Notes: generated from the letters alone by a model not told the origin. A stretch of DNA of 64,000 bases from Crotalaria pallida (GCA_037953625.1 CM075652.1:35086501-35150500); one strand, 5' to 3'. Positions 1 through 12,621 are shown, counted from the first letter of the stretch. Program-made: numbers and translations.

Positions 1-808
1 CCTTGATTTTGTGGAATCAAGCATAGTTCATTGGAAGTCTTGAAGAAGCATTTCATCAAGCACTTGGAAGCCTTGTTGAAGAACAAGCAATTGGAAGACT
101 TGTTGTGGGTATCGGCAAGCAAGAGAAGAGGTTAGATTAGATATCAATAGGATTACAAGGCAAGTGTGTGGTATCCTTTGTAGGCTAGCAAGAAGGAAGT
201 CTTGTGAGGCATTTACTTGTAATTTGAGAAACTCTAATTCCTCATAGTGAAGAATCTCTCTTGGTTGAAGAGGGGACTGGAGTAGCTTTCAAGTGGATGA
301 AAGTGAACCAGGATAAATCACTGTGTCATATCTCTAAACTCTCTACTCTTTACAATTCAAGTCATTGATTGTGTTCTTGATTGAAAACCTAGAGAAAGAT
401 TGATTTTTCATAATTGATTGAATTGAATCTTAATTGTGCAAAATTAAGTTTGGGGAAAATCATTTTCATAACTAGGTTAATCAATAAGAATATAGGTGTT
501 AATTGTTTCCACTGAATCTCTGGTTATACTTGTTAATTGATTGATTTTCGTATTTGATTGAAAAAGTGATTTTTCAGTTTCGGTCAAATCTACTCGAGTA
601 AGAGAGAATTTAATCGAGTAATACTCGAGTAAATATCAGAGTACTCGAGTAAACCTGAGAGTTTTTGAAAAAACCATTTGTTTTGATTGTTTCGATTTGT
701 TTGTTTTGAAAATCTTTCAAGGTATCTTGTACACCTATTCAACCCCCCCTTATAGGTGTTTTCCTAGTGTATCCTAGTTGTTTCATCCACCGATTTTAGG
801 TTTCCACA
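1..808 (+). repeat. Copia-1 5' LTR, truncated by window edge
   Basis: This segment matches 4243-5050 almost base for base and ends in TTTCCACA two bases before the PBS. Four palindromic TACTCGAGTA/TAATCGAGTA sites lie at 591-651. About 860 bases of this LTR, including the promoter part, must lie to the left of the window if its length equals the 3' copy. Confidence 0.92.
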
Positions 809-810
809 AT

Positions 811-822
811 TGGTATCAGAGC
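811..822 (+). other. Copia-1 primer-binding site
   Basis: TGGTATCAGAGC lies two bases after the LTR end. It is complementary to the 3' end of plant initiator tRNA-Met, the usual primer for these elements, and it fixes the 3' boundary of the LTR. Confidence 0.92.
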
Positions 823-878
823 TCGGTCGAAAGACACGAGCATAGAGCTTTTTCGTTAAAGATCCTAAGGAAACTACA

Positions 879-2669
879 ATGGGTTCTACGAATCCTTTTG
901 GTGGTGAAGGTGCTTCAATTAATCGCCCTCCTATGTTTGGTGGAGAGGGTTATGGTTATTGGAAAATTAGGATGAGAATCTTTATAGAAGCTATAGATGT
1001 GAACATTTGGGAAGCCATTGAAATTGGTCCTTATATTCCCTCAAAAGATGTAGAAGGTGTGCTTACACTTACTCCCAAAGATAAGTGGACCGATGATGAT
1101 AAAAGGAAAATTCAATATGATTTAAAAGCTAAGAATATCATCACCTCCGCTCTATCTTATGATGAGTTCGTTAGAGTCTCCCAATGTAAAGATGCCAAAG
1201 ATATGTGGGACACCTTGCAAGTCACACATGAAGGCACTAGTGAAGTTAGGCGTGCTAGATTAAATTCTTTGATGCATGAATATGAATTGTTTCGTATGTT
1301 GCCTAATGAATCTATATGTTTTATGCAAAAACGTTTTACTCATATTGTTAATCATCTCATTGCTCTTGGTAAAACTTTCGTGAATTGTGAACTTGTTAAC
1401 AAAGTTTTAAGATGTCTAAGTAGGGAATGGCAACCCAAGGTTACCGCAATTGTTGAATCAAAGGACTTGGACACAATGGACTTAGCAACTCTTTTCAGAA
1501 AGTTACAAGAACATGAAATGGAGCTTCAACGTTTGCATAAGCATGAAGAATCGGTCAAGTATGGAGAAAGAAAAGGAATTGCTCTTAAAGCTAAAAGGTC
1601 ATATCAAAAGGAAGAGAGTTCTGATGATGATGATAATGAAGATTCCAATTCGGATATTGATGAAGAGGAGATGAAGCTTCTACTAAGAAAGTTCAATAAA
1701 ATTCTAAGGAGAAAAGGAAGGTTGAACAAGGACAAAAGTAAAGAGAAGGATCCCCCACACTACAAGACCAAGACTTCAAAAGAAGGTGTAGTTTGCCATG
1801 AATGTGGAAAGCCCGGTCATCTCAAGTACTCATGCTCTAAGTATCTCAAGAAGAAGGAGAAAGAGAAGAAAAATGCAAAACACAAAAGGGCATACATAGT
1901 TTGGAATAGTGATGATGAACAAGACAAGAAAAGCACAACTAGTAGTTCTTCGGATGATGAACATGCCGCTTGTCTCAACTTGATAGCTCAAGTACATGAA
2001 GAGGAAAGCTCAAATGATGAATCAAGTGAGCAAAGTGACGAAAGCGATGTAAGTCTTACTAAATCCGAAATTTCTTCAAATTATGAAATGTTATATAATG
2101 CTTATGAAGAAATGCATGAACATCTCAAGAAATTAGCTAAGAAAAATATTGATAGGAAGAAGCTCATTGAGGAACATCAACAAAAGATTTTAGATCTTCA
2201 AAAGCAAGTTGATGACCTTAAGTTAGACAATGAGACTTTGCATCTTATCATTGATAATTCTTCTTGTGATTGTGCTAGTAGATTGAATATTGTGGTTGAT
2301 TGTGAGGATTGCAAGTTGCTTAAAGACAAAAATGCTATTTTGAAAAATAAGCTTGCAAGTTTCTCAAATGGTGATATTAGATTGCGCACATTGTTAAATT
2401 TTCAAAGAGAAAATTCAAACAAGTTTGGTTTGGGTTATACTAATGCTAAGAGTAATTCTCATAGAAATGTTGTTGATTTTTCTAAAGTTGATTTCTCAAA
2501 TGCACCAACATGTTTCTATTGTGGTACTCATGGACATACTTCAAATGTGTGTTATATTAAAGTGCATGGTATACCTAAAGGAGATTTTGTTTGGATGAAA
2601 AAGGGTGAGAGTCCCTACACTAACAAAAATGGATCCAAAACCATTTGGATACCAAAAAGCAAAGCATGA
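879..2669 (+). CDS. gag: Copia-1 gag polyprotein, 596 aa, two CCHC knuckles
   Basis: This is the nucleocapsid/capsid-type protein of a Ty1/copia element, which would package element RNA into cytoplasmic virus-like particles. Residues about 1-50 carry the copia gag N-terminal motif (NPFGGEG, YWKIRMRIFIEAID). About 55-220 resemble the UBN2/copia gag domain. Acidic stretches and a charged hinge follow. A CCHC knuckle lies at residues 306-319 (CHECGKPGHLKYSC), a predicted coiled coil at about 405-460, and a second knuckle at 545-558 (CFYCGTHGHTSNVC). The start ATG is 57 bases after the PBS and matches the start in Copia-2 and Copia-3. The frame is open throughout and ends at WIPKSKA. In autonomous relatives gag is followed by protease-integrase-RT; none follows here. 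Confidence 0.9.
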   Translation: MGSTNPFGGEGASINRPPMFGGEGYGYWKIRMRIFIEAIDVNIWEAIEIGPYIPSKDVEGVLTLTPKDKWTDDDKRKIQYDLKAKNIITSALSYDEFVRVSQCKDAKDMWDTLQVTHEGTSEVRRARLNSLMHEYELFRMLPNESICFMQKRFTHIVNHLIALGKTFVNCELVNKVLRCLSREWQPKVTAIVESKDLDTMDLATLFRKLQEHEMELQRLHKHEESVKYGERKGIALKAKRSYQKEESSDDDDNEDSNSDIDEEEMKLLLRKFNKILRRKGRLNKDKSKEKDPPHYKTKTSKEGVVCHECGKPGHLKYSCSKYLKKKEKEKKNAKHKRAYIVWNSDDEQDKKSTTSSSSDDEHAACLNLIAQVHEEESSNDESSEQSDESDVSLTKSEISSNYEMLYNAYEEMHEHLKKLAKKNIDRKKLIEEHQQKILDLQKQVDDLKLDNETLHLIIDNSSCDCASRLNIVVDCEDCKLLKDKNAILKNKLASFSNGDIRLRTLLNFQRENSNKFGLGYTNAKSNSHRNVVDFSKVDFSNAPTCFYCGTHGHTSNVCYIKVHGIPKGDFVWMKKGESPYTNKNGSKTIWIPKSKA

Positions 2670-3382
2670 TTGTTTTTGTAGGTATGATTGAAGAGCAAAA
2701 GGACTTTCATGTGTTATTCATTCATTTTCTTCTTCAATTGGTATTAAGGAGAAAATTCTATAAATTGGTAACATTTGATATTATACAATTGGTATTTTAA
2801 ATTTGATATTGTTGGATATTGCTCATAGTTCTCTCAATTGGTATTATTTCTTATAATGTGATATTGTTTATACTATTGAGATAATACTATTGTTATCAAT
2901 TTCTTACAATTGTTTTTCAATTAGTATCATGTTATTGGTATACAATTTGTTATAATTGATATCATTGAGTAATCATTAGATGATTATCATGCTTTGGTTA
3001 TATTTCTTCTATTTTGGCTTAGATCTTTTATTTCAATTGGTATATATATTTCTTTTTGATAATGCCAAAGGGGGAGAAATATGATGTTTTGAAAAAGAGG
3101 AGATTTGTATTTGAAAGATTTGAAAAAGGGGAGAAATATTATCATTTTGGAGAAATAAAATAGTATGTTTGGAGAAAGGTTGTTTTGTTGTTTTTATGTA
3201 GGTTGAGCAAAGTTGTTGAAGATAGGGGGAGAATCAAGCTTACTCAATTGGATTCAAATGTCAAAAGCATTAATTGAGGGGGAGCAAGAGTCTCACCAAG
3301 TGATCAAATGGTTCAAGCATCAACAACTTCAATGAACTTCATAATTTCAAAACATGTTTGTCATTTTCAAAAAGGGGGAGAT
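2670..3382 (+). other. Copia-1 3' non-coding region with repeated polypurine tracts and PBS-like repeats
   Basis: No ORF is present. GGGGGAG tracts occur near 3070, 3225, 3278 and 3374; the last abuts the 3' LTR and is the likely plus-strand primer. The AT-rich part before them contains many near-copies of CAATTGGTAT (for example near 2735), which resembles the LTR-PBS junction of this family. The same layout is present in Copia-2, so it is a family feature. Confidence 0.8.
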
Positions 3383-5050
3383 TGTAAGATCCATGAAGAA
3401 TGTTTTGATAAATGCCAAAAGGTTTTGAACAAGCTACAAATGTGTTGATCAAGTTCAAGCTCAACAAGCAACAACAAACATCAAAACATGAAGAGAAAGC
3501 CAACTCATGAAGACTTAGTTTGGTAGTTTATGTTTTATTGTTTTATCTTTTGCCTCACAAGTCTTTTAGTTTATGAGTTTGGGTAGAGTTTATTAGAGGG
3601 TAGTGAATCTCTTTTGATTGCATGATTATATCATATTTTGAGTATTCACTTTGACTAAAATCAATAGGTGGCTTAAAGGTTTGAAAGAAAAGGTTTAGTT
3701 TTTGAGAAAACAAGTTTTAAGTGATTTTTAATGTTAATAATTGATTAACAGATTTTGATAATTGATTAACAGTGTATTTTGAACTGATAATCGCTTAACA
3801 AACTTTTGATAATCGATTATCTGCACCTTTACTCGAGTATTTTTGGTCTCACTCGAGTGAAAATTATCTTGCTCTCGTATTACTCGATTAATACTTATTT
3901 TACTCGAGTAAACAGGGTCTGTAACTGTTTTAAATACGTTTTTCACTTCTCAAAAGCTATTCTAAGTTGCTCCAACTTTTGGGTATTCTATATAAACCTT
4001 TTCCTAATCATTTCTATCAACTAGAATCATTTTGATACACAATTTTACAAAGAATCAAAGCCACACTATTCTCTCTCACTCTCTCAAGATCAAAGCTCTC
4101 ATTTTCATATTCTTTGATCAAGAACCTTGAATCTCTCATGTTGATCTTTTCATAGCTTTTGAAAGAGATTCATAGGATTGTTATTTTGTTTTCATTTGAG
4201 TTGTAATCATTGCAAGAGGCAAACATTCTACAACATTGGAAGCCTTGATTTTGTGGAATCAAGCATAGTTCATTGGAAGTCTTGAAGAAGCATTTCATCA
4301 AGCACTTGGAAGCCTTGTTGAAGAACAAGCAATTGGAAGACTTGTTGTGGGTATCGGCAAGCAAGAGGAGAGGTTAGATTAGATATCAATAGGATTACAA
4401 GGCAAGGGTGTGGTATCCTTTGTAGGCTAGCAAGAAGGAAGTCTTGTGAGGCATTTACTTGTAATTTGAGAAATTCTAATTCCTCATAGTGAAGAATCTC
4501 TCTTGGTTGAAGAGGGGACTGGAGTAGCTTTCAAGTGGATGAAAGTGAACCAGGATAAATCACTGTGTCGTATCTCTAAACTCTCTACTCTTTACAATTC
4601 AAGTCATTGATTGTGTTTTTGATTGAAAACCTAGAGAAAGATTGATTTTTCATAATTGATTGAATTGAATCTTAATTGTGCAAAATTAAGTTTGGGGAAA
4701 ATCATTTTCATAACTAGGTTAATCAATAAGAATATAGGTGTTATTTGTTTCCGCTGAATCTCTGGTTATACTTGTTAATTGATTGATTTTCGTATTTGAT
4801 TGAAAAAGTGATTTTTCAGTTTCGGTCAAATCTACTCGAGTAAGAGAGAATTTAATCGAGTAATACTCGAGTAAATATCAGAGTACTCGAGTAAACCTGA
4901 AAGTTTTTGCAAAAACCATTTGTTTTGATTGTTTCGATTTGTTTCTATTGAAAATCTTTCAAGGTATCTTGTACACCTATTCAACCCCCCCTTCTAGGTG
5001 TTTTCCTAGTGTATCCTAGTTGTTTCATCCACCGATTGTAGGTTTCCACA
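3383..5050 (+). repeat. Copia-1 3' LTR, 1668 bp
   Basis: It begins TGTAAGATCC directly after the polypurine tract and ends TTTCCACA. TCGA-centred palindromes occur in two clusters: 3810-3910, upstream of a TATATAAA box at 3989, and 4833-4893 near the LTR end. The 3' 808 bases duplicate 1-808. Confidence 0.93.
3989..3996 (+). promoter_or_regulatory. TATA box of Copia-1 LTR
   Basis: TATATAAA lies 79 bases after the last palindrome of the upstream cluster. The same box and spacing occur in both Copia-2 LTRs (33995 and 38197), so it is the likely core promoter. Confidence 0.7.
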
Positions 5051-7945
5051 TCTGCTTCCTTCCTAGTCTGCCCGACTCCAACTTCTTTCAAGTCCCACAA
5101 GATAGACACACGGATATTAAAACTTTATTTAATATTACTCTTTGAAATCATTCTCAAAAATTACTTAGGAAAAATCCAGACTTTGTCTTCATGTGAAACC
5201 AAAACATCAATTCTTTTACTCAAACTTGTCCAAAATCAAACACTAACTTTTATACCTTAAAATCATGAGAAAATAATCAAATAAAACAATTTAATAAAAA
5301 AGTTTCTTTACTGGTCTCTCTTGGACAGCATTGAATTTAATTTCGAAAACACCGAAAAATCGCACTTTTCAAACCAACTTTGTCTTACATCGAATACTTA
5401 TAAAAACTAGACTTTAAAACATTTTGAAAACACTTTTAAATAAGAAATACAACTTAGAAAATTTTGGACAGCATCACATTTTAAGCTTTAAATTCATTTT
5501 CCATTGTTTAAAACCAATTTAAACACATAGGTAAGCAAGCATCTTGAAAACAATCAAAGAAACACTTTAATTAACACTTTCTCAAGTTCAAACACTTAAA
5601 ACCAAATGTGGGCAGCATAATATTTAAACAAATTAAACCATTTAAATACTCTCATGCATTCCAAAAAATCATTCTTATCTTACTTAAGAACCTTAAACAA
5701 ACATTTATTCATTTCCACCTTTACATAATCACAAGTCATCAAATCAAGTCATAACATGCTCACATATAACTCAATCAAATAAAGGAATTAAACTTATGCA
5801 TGCATACAAACCGAATCATGCATCATATAAACACTTAGACACATTTTCATGTAACTTTCACTTAATCATTTCTATCTTAGCAAAACTTCATCTCAATATA
5901 CCTAAGCATGTCAAAACCGTATACATCATTAGTTGTTCAAAAATCATTTTCTTCAAGGAATAACTTTACAAATCAACACATAATTTCATGATATAACCAT
6001 ACACACATTCAAGAAGATTTTGCTCCAAATCTAAGGTCCAAACCGTGACCTTAACTAGGTTTTTCTCAAAAACATTTTCAAAGATTCAAGACTTCTAGAG
6101 ACAACTTCAAATCCAACAACAATTTCACATAATTCATCAAGCAAGTAGAAACATAATCCTAGCATGCATTTTCTACATAAAACCGTGAGCATACACAAGT
6201 CTCTAAATAATTTTTATTTCACATTAAACACTTAAGATCAACACAAAGTTAATGGAAATTACATATTCATCAATTAAATTTAAAAAAAATCTTAACCCTT
6301 TTTATTTACACATACAACCCGTGACCACCACTCAAAATCACAACACCACAAAATTTTATATTCATTATTAAATTTCAAGATCATGACATGCAAGAAGTCA
6401 AACAAAAGAAAATCAAGATTTCAATCACATCATCATCAAAACCGTGACCAACATGAGAAAATCATCGAGAAAAGTTCAATCATTTAAAAGATCTTTATAT
6501 TAAAACTCAAGCATCAAATATATCATAGTTGAAACATAGATCTTTACATGCATGAAATCAAAAACACTAGATCTTTGATAAATCCTTCATGAAAGACTTA
6601 AAAATCAAGTTCTTTTTCAAAAATACTTTTAAAAAATCAAGAAGAAAACTTAAGATCATGAGAGAAAACACTTTCTTAACAAAAACTTCAAGATCAAGCT
6701 CAAAGATCAACATGCATGTTAGTAAAATCTCTAGATCTAACATAAAAACAAGCATGCATCAACACTTTCAAACCAAAAATCAAGCTTTAGAAGGAAATCA
6801 TGAAAAAACGAAAATGAATGGAAGAAAGAAGGTTAGGAACTCAAGGATCTACCTAGATCAAGCTTAGAAATCAAACTAGAAAAGAAAAATCCTCCTCCTT
6901 CTTCCTCCTTAAGGCTTTGGCCACTTCTCTTCCTCCCTCTCTCTCTCTCTCTTTCTCTCTCACTAAGAGCTTGATGTTGCTCTTAGTTGTGAAGTGTTTA
7001 GGGTTTGGAATGAATGGAAATGAAGAAGAACTGAATGAAGTGTGTGTGAGTGTTGATGTTTGGTTTGGAATGAGAAATGAAGGAAATGAAAACAAGAGAA
7101 GTGTGTGTTGATGTTTGTAGATGGTTTTAGTGGGTTTGGGCTTTGGTTTCACTCCCACGGCTCCTTCTTTCTTTTTTTTATTCCTTTTCTTTTTCCTTCC
7201 TTAGTTCATGCTTAGGTCATCTTGATGATGTCATATGTTTGACTATTAGGCAAAGCAACTTGGAGACCAAGTAAATCAACTTGGTGGCCAAGCAATACTT
7301 TTAAGCATTCGGCCCTGGGGTAATTAGGGTAGATTAGGTTAGCTAAATTAGGTTTAGGGTGATAATTAGGATCTAATCATGATTAGGGTAGGATTAGGAA
7401 AAATAATTTAGGTTTAGTCCACTAATCCTTAGAGATTAGGGCTTAATCAAGGATTAAGGTACTAATCAAAAACTTAATCCATACTAGCATAGGTTTAGTC
7501 AAGACTAATTCTTGGTTAGCTCACTAACCTTGAGGGTTTTGGGTTTAAGAGAGTTATTAAGTTCTTAATCAAGGATTAAGAACTCGATTAAGGTTTAATC
7601 AAAGATTGAGGATGCTAATTAGGGTTTTCTAGAGAGGATTCTAGATCAACATGATTGGACTTTGATTTTTGAAACTTAGGGAAAATAATTTTCCATCTTA
7701 AAACCATAAAATCATATGAATCAATTAAGAAGACAAAATCTCAATAAAAACCTCAAGCAATATGATTCACTGAAATCCTTAGAAAATCAAGCACATAAAA
7801 TCACAACACAAGTAAATTAAATTTCAAAGCATAAAAACCCATCGTGAAATCAAAACTCTTTTAACCAATTCTTGAATCAATTAGGTTAAAATAATTTCTT
7901 AATTAGGGACTTGTAGAAGAAGTGAGTCAAAAGGCAAATGTTACA
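5051..7945 (-). repeat. Gypsy-1 3' LTR (5' part of the LTR)
   Basis: The LTR starts with TGTAACA at 7945 (reading leftwards), immediately after the GGGGAGGA polypurine tract, and runs left until cut by Copia-1 at 5051. It is homologous to LTR A, for example in the segment with ACACCGAAAA near 5350 and 40150. A pyrimidine-rich stretch near 6890-6960 corresponds to a purine-rich leader on the element strand. ORFs here are short and unsupported. Confidence 0.85.
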
Positions 7946-7956
7946 TCCTCCCCAAC
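7946..7956 (-). other. Gypsy-1 polypurine tract
   Basis: On the minus strand GTTGGGGAGGA runs straight into the TGTAACA start of the LTR, as expected for the plus-strand primer of a Tekay-type element. Confidence 0.85.
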
Positions 7957-7981
7957 TTAGACATTTCTCGTCCTCGAGAAA

Positions 7982-10900
7982 TCACGTACCTGTTTCAAAC
8001 AAGTGAGGGTACGAATCCCTCATGCTACTCTCACGTTCCCAAGTAGCAGTTTCACCATTCACGAAACTCCATATCACCTTAACCAGAGGAATTTCCTTTC
8101 CTCGAAGAGTCTTTACACTCCGACCGTCTATCCTTAAGGGCAAAGTCTCGTACGTGAGATTTTCTTTGAGTTGTATAGAGTCGGGTTCGATGATGTGAGA
8201 AGAATCACCAATGTACTTTCTATGTTGTGACACATGAAAGACATTGTGTAGATTGGAAAACATTGGGGGTAAGGCAATTTCATAAGCTACCAGTCCTACA
8301 CGTTTCAGGATTTGGTAAGGTCCTATGAATTTTGGGGTGAGTTTTCGGGTTTTAAGCACTCTGCCAATCCCAGTAGTTGGTACTACTCGCATGAATACAT
8401 GGTAACCTTCATTAAACTCGATAGGAGTCCTTCTCTGATCATAGTAGCTTTTCTGCAGACTTTGAGCACTTCTCATCTTCTCCTGAATCATTTTAATCTT
8501 TTCTGTTGTTTGTTGAACCATTTCTGGACCCAAAACAAGATTTTCCCCAGTTTCAAACCAACATAACGGCGTTCTACACTTCCTTCCATACAAAGCCTCA
8601 TAAGGAGCCATCCCTATGCTTGAGTGATAGCTGTTGTTGTACGTGAATTCAATCAATGGAAGAAGAGTATCCCATTCTCCTGCTTGTTCCAGAACACAAG
8701 CTCTAAGAAGATCCTCTAGTGATTGGATAGTTCTTTCTGATTGTCCGTCCGTATGGGGATGATAAGCTGAACTCAACTGGAGTCTTGTCCCAAGTGCATC
8801 ATGTAGACTGTCCCAAAACATCAAAACAAATCTCGGATCTCTGTCGGATATGATGTTTGAGGGTACTCCATGGAGTCTCACTACCTCATTGACATATATG
8901 GTTGCTAGTTTCTCCAACGGGTACTTCACATTGACAGGCAGGAAATGAGCGCTTTTGGTTAATCGGTCCACAATTACCCAAATAGCGTCAAATCCTCTTT
9001 GGGTCTTAGGCAAAGCAGTTACAAAATCCATGGAAATACTATCCCATTTCCAACTTGGGATTTCCAATGGTTGTAACACTCCGCCGGGTTTCTTGTGTTC
9101 AATCTTAGCTTTCTGACACACCAGACACCTCGACACGTACTCAGCTACTTCTCTTTTCATACTAGGCCACCAAAACATCCTTTTCAAGTCTTGGTACATC
9201 TTGGTTGCTCCCGGATGGATACTCAACTTACTCTTATGAGCTTCTTCCAAAATCATCCCTCTCATTTCCTTGTCTTGCGGCACACAAATCCGACCCTTAT
9301 GCTTCAACACTTCATCAGCTCCTACTTGGAACTCAGTCTCTTTTCCTTCCGAAACCAACTGCTTCTTTGCTTGCAACTCCGGGTCTTTTGATTGACCTTC
9401 CTTGACTTGTTCCATAAACTCGTTTGATACGACCAACATTCCCAAAGTCATACTTCGTGGATTCATCCTGACTTCCAAGTTCATATCTCTGAATCTCTCG
9501 ATTAACTCCTTCTCCTTCACCATCATTGCTGACACATGAAGAGATTTCCTACTCAAAGCGTCTGCCACCACATTCGCTTTCCCCGGATGGTACTGTAGCT
9601 CGAAGTCGTAGTCCTTCAAAAATTCCTTCCATCGCCTTTGTCTCATGTTCAATTCCTTTTGATCAAAGAGGTACTTAAGACTCTTATGATCACTGAATAC
9701 TTCGATCCTCGTGCCATAGAGGTAATGTCGCCATATCTTTAGAGCAAAAACCACTGCAGCTAACTCCAAGTCGTGAGTTGGGTAATTTTGCTCGTGAACC
9801 TTTAGTTGTCTAGAGGCGTAAGCCACAACCTTTCTCTCTTGCATCAGGACACAACCCAAACCTTGCTTCGACGCATCGCAGTAGACACTAAAACTCTTCT
9901 CCGGGTCAGGCAAACAAGCACTGGGGCTGTAGTTAGTCTCCTCTTTAACTCCTGAAAACTTTCTTCGCACTTCGTGGTCCACCCAAACGGCTGTCCCTTC
10001 CTAGTTAACTTCGTCATTGGCAAGGATAATCTTGAAAATCCTTCAATAAAACGCCTATAGTATCCTGCCAAACTGAGAAAACTTCGGATCTCAGTCACCG
10101 TCGTTGGCACTTTCCAGTCCAAAATCGCCTTTACCTTGGCTGGGTCTACCGCTATTCCTTCCTTCGAGATCACAGGACCCAAGAAATTCACTTCTTCCAA
10201 CCAGAATTCACACTTTGAGAGCTTCGCATACAACTGCTTCTCCTTCAAAATCTGCAGAACTATCCTCAGATGTTCCCCATGTTCCTCCTTGTTCTTGGAA
10301 TAAATGAGGATATCGTCTATGAACACTACCACGAACGAATCTAAATAGGGTTGAAAGATTCTGTTCATGTAGTCCATAAACACTGCAGGAGCATTAGTCA
10401 CTCCGAAAGGCATGACTAAGTACTCGTAATGTCCATATCGGGTCCTAAATGCAGTCTTCGGAATATCATCCTCCTTTACTCGAATCTGGTGATATCCCGA
10501 CCGAAGGTCGATCTTTGAAAACACCGCAGCTCCCTTCAACTGATCCATCAGGTCATCTATCCTAGGTAGAGGATACTTGTTCCTGATCGCCACCTTATTC
10601 AACTGGCGGTAGTCGACACACAACCTCATACTGCCATCCTTCTTCTTAACCAACAAAACTGGAGCTCCCCAAGGCGACACACTAGGCCTGATGAGTTTCT
10701 TTTCCGCTAACTCCTCGATTTGCTTTTTCAACTCAGCTAACTCCACTGGTGCCATTCGGTAAGGTGTTCTAGAGATCAGTCCAGTTTCTGGTATTACATC
10801 GATCGAAAACTCGACCTCTAGAACAGGTGGTAATCCGGGAATGTCGTCAAGAAATACTTCTGGGAAGTCTCTAACTACAGGCAGCTCTTGAATGTGATTG

Positions 10901-11397
10901 TCCACATCGACGTCCAAAGAAGTTGAGATCATGTATACATGGGCTCCCTCTCTCAGAGAAGCCATGACTTGATTGGCAGTTACGTGCTTTGGTAAGGATT
11001 CGTCAGAGTTTTCAAAAGTTAGGGTTTTAGTGAAACAATTTAACTAAACATGGTTAGCGGATAACCAGTCCATTCCAAAGATAACATCAATTTGGGATAA
11101 GGGTAATGTTATCAGGTCAGTGGGAAAAGTCCTATCATCTATCACAACCGGACACTTAGGGCAAAAAGTTGAAACTGTGACCGGATCACTTGTAGGGGTA
11201 AACACAATCAAGTCATATGGTAGAGAAGCTACCATTAAGTGCAACCTACTCACAACATCATTGGATATAAAAGAGTGTGTGTCACCCGAATCATACAACA
11301 CATTTAAGGAATTCTCGCGTATAAGACATGTACCTTGGATGAGACCATCGTGGTTTGAAGCCTCTGCACCACTCATCGTGAAAACTCTTCCTTTCTC
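7982..11397 (-). pseudogene. pol: Gypsy-1 pol: protease, RT, RNase H, integrase, broken
   Basis: Protease (about 11376-11044) has DSGDTHS where DSGATHS is usual. RT (10965-about 9910) has the YPLPRIDDL, SGYHQIRV and FIDDILIYSK motifs. RNase H (from about 9910) starts at SVYCDASK. Integrase has an H-H-C-C zinc region (HPGATK, CLVCQKAK), catalytic Asp near 9030 (SMDF) and 8838 (SDRD) and Glu near 8741 (GQSER). It ends in a chromodomain-like tail. Breaks: a TAA stop at 11398-11400 separates gag from protease in one frame, a TAG at 11044-11046 separates protease from RT in the same frame, and a one-base frameshift near 9910 divides RT from RNase H. In this lineage gag and pol usually form one ORF, so this copy should be inactive. 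The last 666 codons remain open. Confidence 0.9.
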
Positions 11398-12489
11398 TTA
11401 AGGCTTAGCAGTAGTCGAAACATTCCTCTCTTGCCTTGGCTTAGTGCACTGGCTTGCATAATGTCCGGTCTCTTGGCAGTTGAAGCAAACCAGCTTGGGG
11501 CGACATTGACCGAAGTGGTGTCGGCGACACTGAGTACAGTACGGAGCTGAAGTCCCAGAGTTCCTATCAGTATTATTGGGACGATTGTTGTTTCTATTAC
11601 CCTGGTTGCCGTTGTTGCAATTGTTGTTCCGTCGGAACCTTGATCCCTTATACTGATTGTTCCTTCTGCCTCCGGATCGATCATAGGATCCTCGCCCGTG
11701 TGGGGCTCCTTGCCTCGCATTCTGATAACTAGGAGTGTTCCTCATTGGTTCTTGAGAACTCGAGGGTAAAGCGGTCTTATTGCCCATGTTCTTCGCCTTG
11801 AGTCCATCCTCATAGACTCTGCACATACTTACCAAGAGTGGAAAGCTCTCGGTCCCCATATGTATGAAGGCCATCTTGATCTCAGTCTTAAGTCCATCGA
11901 GGAACTTCATGCACTTTGACTGGTCGTTTTCGGGTTGATTGTAGTGTGGCACGTACTTCACTAGCTCCTCAAACTTCGCAGCATACTCGCCGACCGACAT
12001 ATTCCCTTGAGTCAAGTGCATGAACTCGATTTCCTTCTTCAGTTTCATGTCGATGGGGAAGTATTTCTCAAGGAACCTTTGCTTGAAGGAATCCCAAGTG
12101 ATAGCCTCCTGCTGAACCTCCATAACTTGCCTAGTATTCTCCCACCAGTCCGATGCTTCCTTCGTCAACATGTAGACCGCATAGGTCACTTTTTGAGCAT
12201 CAGTGCATTGCATAGCGGTGAAGATCTTTTCCAACTCCCTAATCCACTCATTAGCATTCTCCGAGGCATATCCACCGGCGAATTCCTTAGGGTTTCTCTT
12301 ACAAAACTCATCTAAACCCCTATACTCCTGAGGTCCTAAGTTTTGGTTCTGATTGTTCTGTTGAGCCTGCTGATGCATCATATTGAGATTCTCACTCATA
12401 CCCAGAACAGCAGCAGTCAGGTCGTGTAGCATGTCCTCGGTATTCCGAGCTGCTTCAGGAGCATGCCTACCTCTTCCTCTTCCAGACAT
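11398..12489 (-). CDS. gag: Gypsy-1 gag, 363 aa, two zinc knuckles
   Basis: This is a Ty3/gypsy capsid-nucleocapsid protein. The retrotransposon gag domain lies at about residues 80-200 (WIRELEKIFTAM, DWWENTRQ). A basic Asn/Arg-rich linker follows, then a short knuckle (CTQCRRHHFGQC, residue 318) and a canonical CCHC knuckle (CFNCQETGHYASQC, residue 335). The start is about 130 bases downstream of the PBS. The ORF ends at a TAA which, judged from continuing family-like sequence in the same frame, is a nonsense mutation rather than the natural gag end. Confidence 0.85.
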   Translation of the reverse strand: MSGRGRGRHAPEAARNTEDMLHDLTAAVLGMSENLNMMHQQAQQNNQNQNLGPQEYRGLDEFCKRNPKEFAGGYASENANEWIRELEKIFTAMQCTDAQKVTYAVYMLTKEASDWWENTRQVMEVQQEAITWDSFKQRFLEKYFPIDMKLKKEIEFMHLTQGNMSVGEYAAKFEELVKYVPHYNQPENDQSKCMKFLDGLKTEIKMAFIHMGTESFPLLVSMCRVYEDGLKAKNMGNKTALPSSSQEPMRNTPSYQNARQGAPHGRGSYDRSGGRRNNQYKGSRFRRNNNCNNGNQGNRNNNRPNNTDRNSGTSAPYCTQCRRHHFGQCRPKLVCFNCQETGHYASQCTKPRQERNVSTTAKP

Positions 12490-12621
12490 CGTAAGCTATA
12501 TTCATTAACGCACTAATAGTTTAATACACCTACTAACAAATCTAATCACACAACCTAGCATATCTAGAGATCACACGACAGAGAACATGTAAGGCCATGT
12601 TCAGGCCACATGGATAACCAT

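Larger units (their letters stand above)
1..5050 (+). mobile_element. Copia-1: gag-only Sirevirus-like Ty1/copia retrotransposon, 5' end outside window
   Basis: The order seen is partial 5' LTR (1-808), PBS, one gag ORF, a non-coding tail with repeated GGGGGAG tracts, and a full 3' LTR (3383-5050). No protease, integrase, RT or RNase H is present, so this is a non-autonomous element. Repeated polypurine tracts and palindrome-rich LTRs are known Sirevirus traits, hence the assignment. By eye the two LTRs differ at about 13 of the 808 shared positions (about 1.6%). The element is inserted in the 3' LTR of Gypsy-1: the uninterrupted homologous site is at 14800. The right flank is TCTGC; the matching left target-site copy lies outside the window. 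Confidence 0.9.

Noticed and set aside
12007..12315. Forward ORFs of about 100 codons opposite Gypsy-1 gag-pol (also 9095-9405, 11120-11401)
   Set aside because: Shadows of the minus-strand coding frames; no domain of their own.
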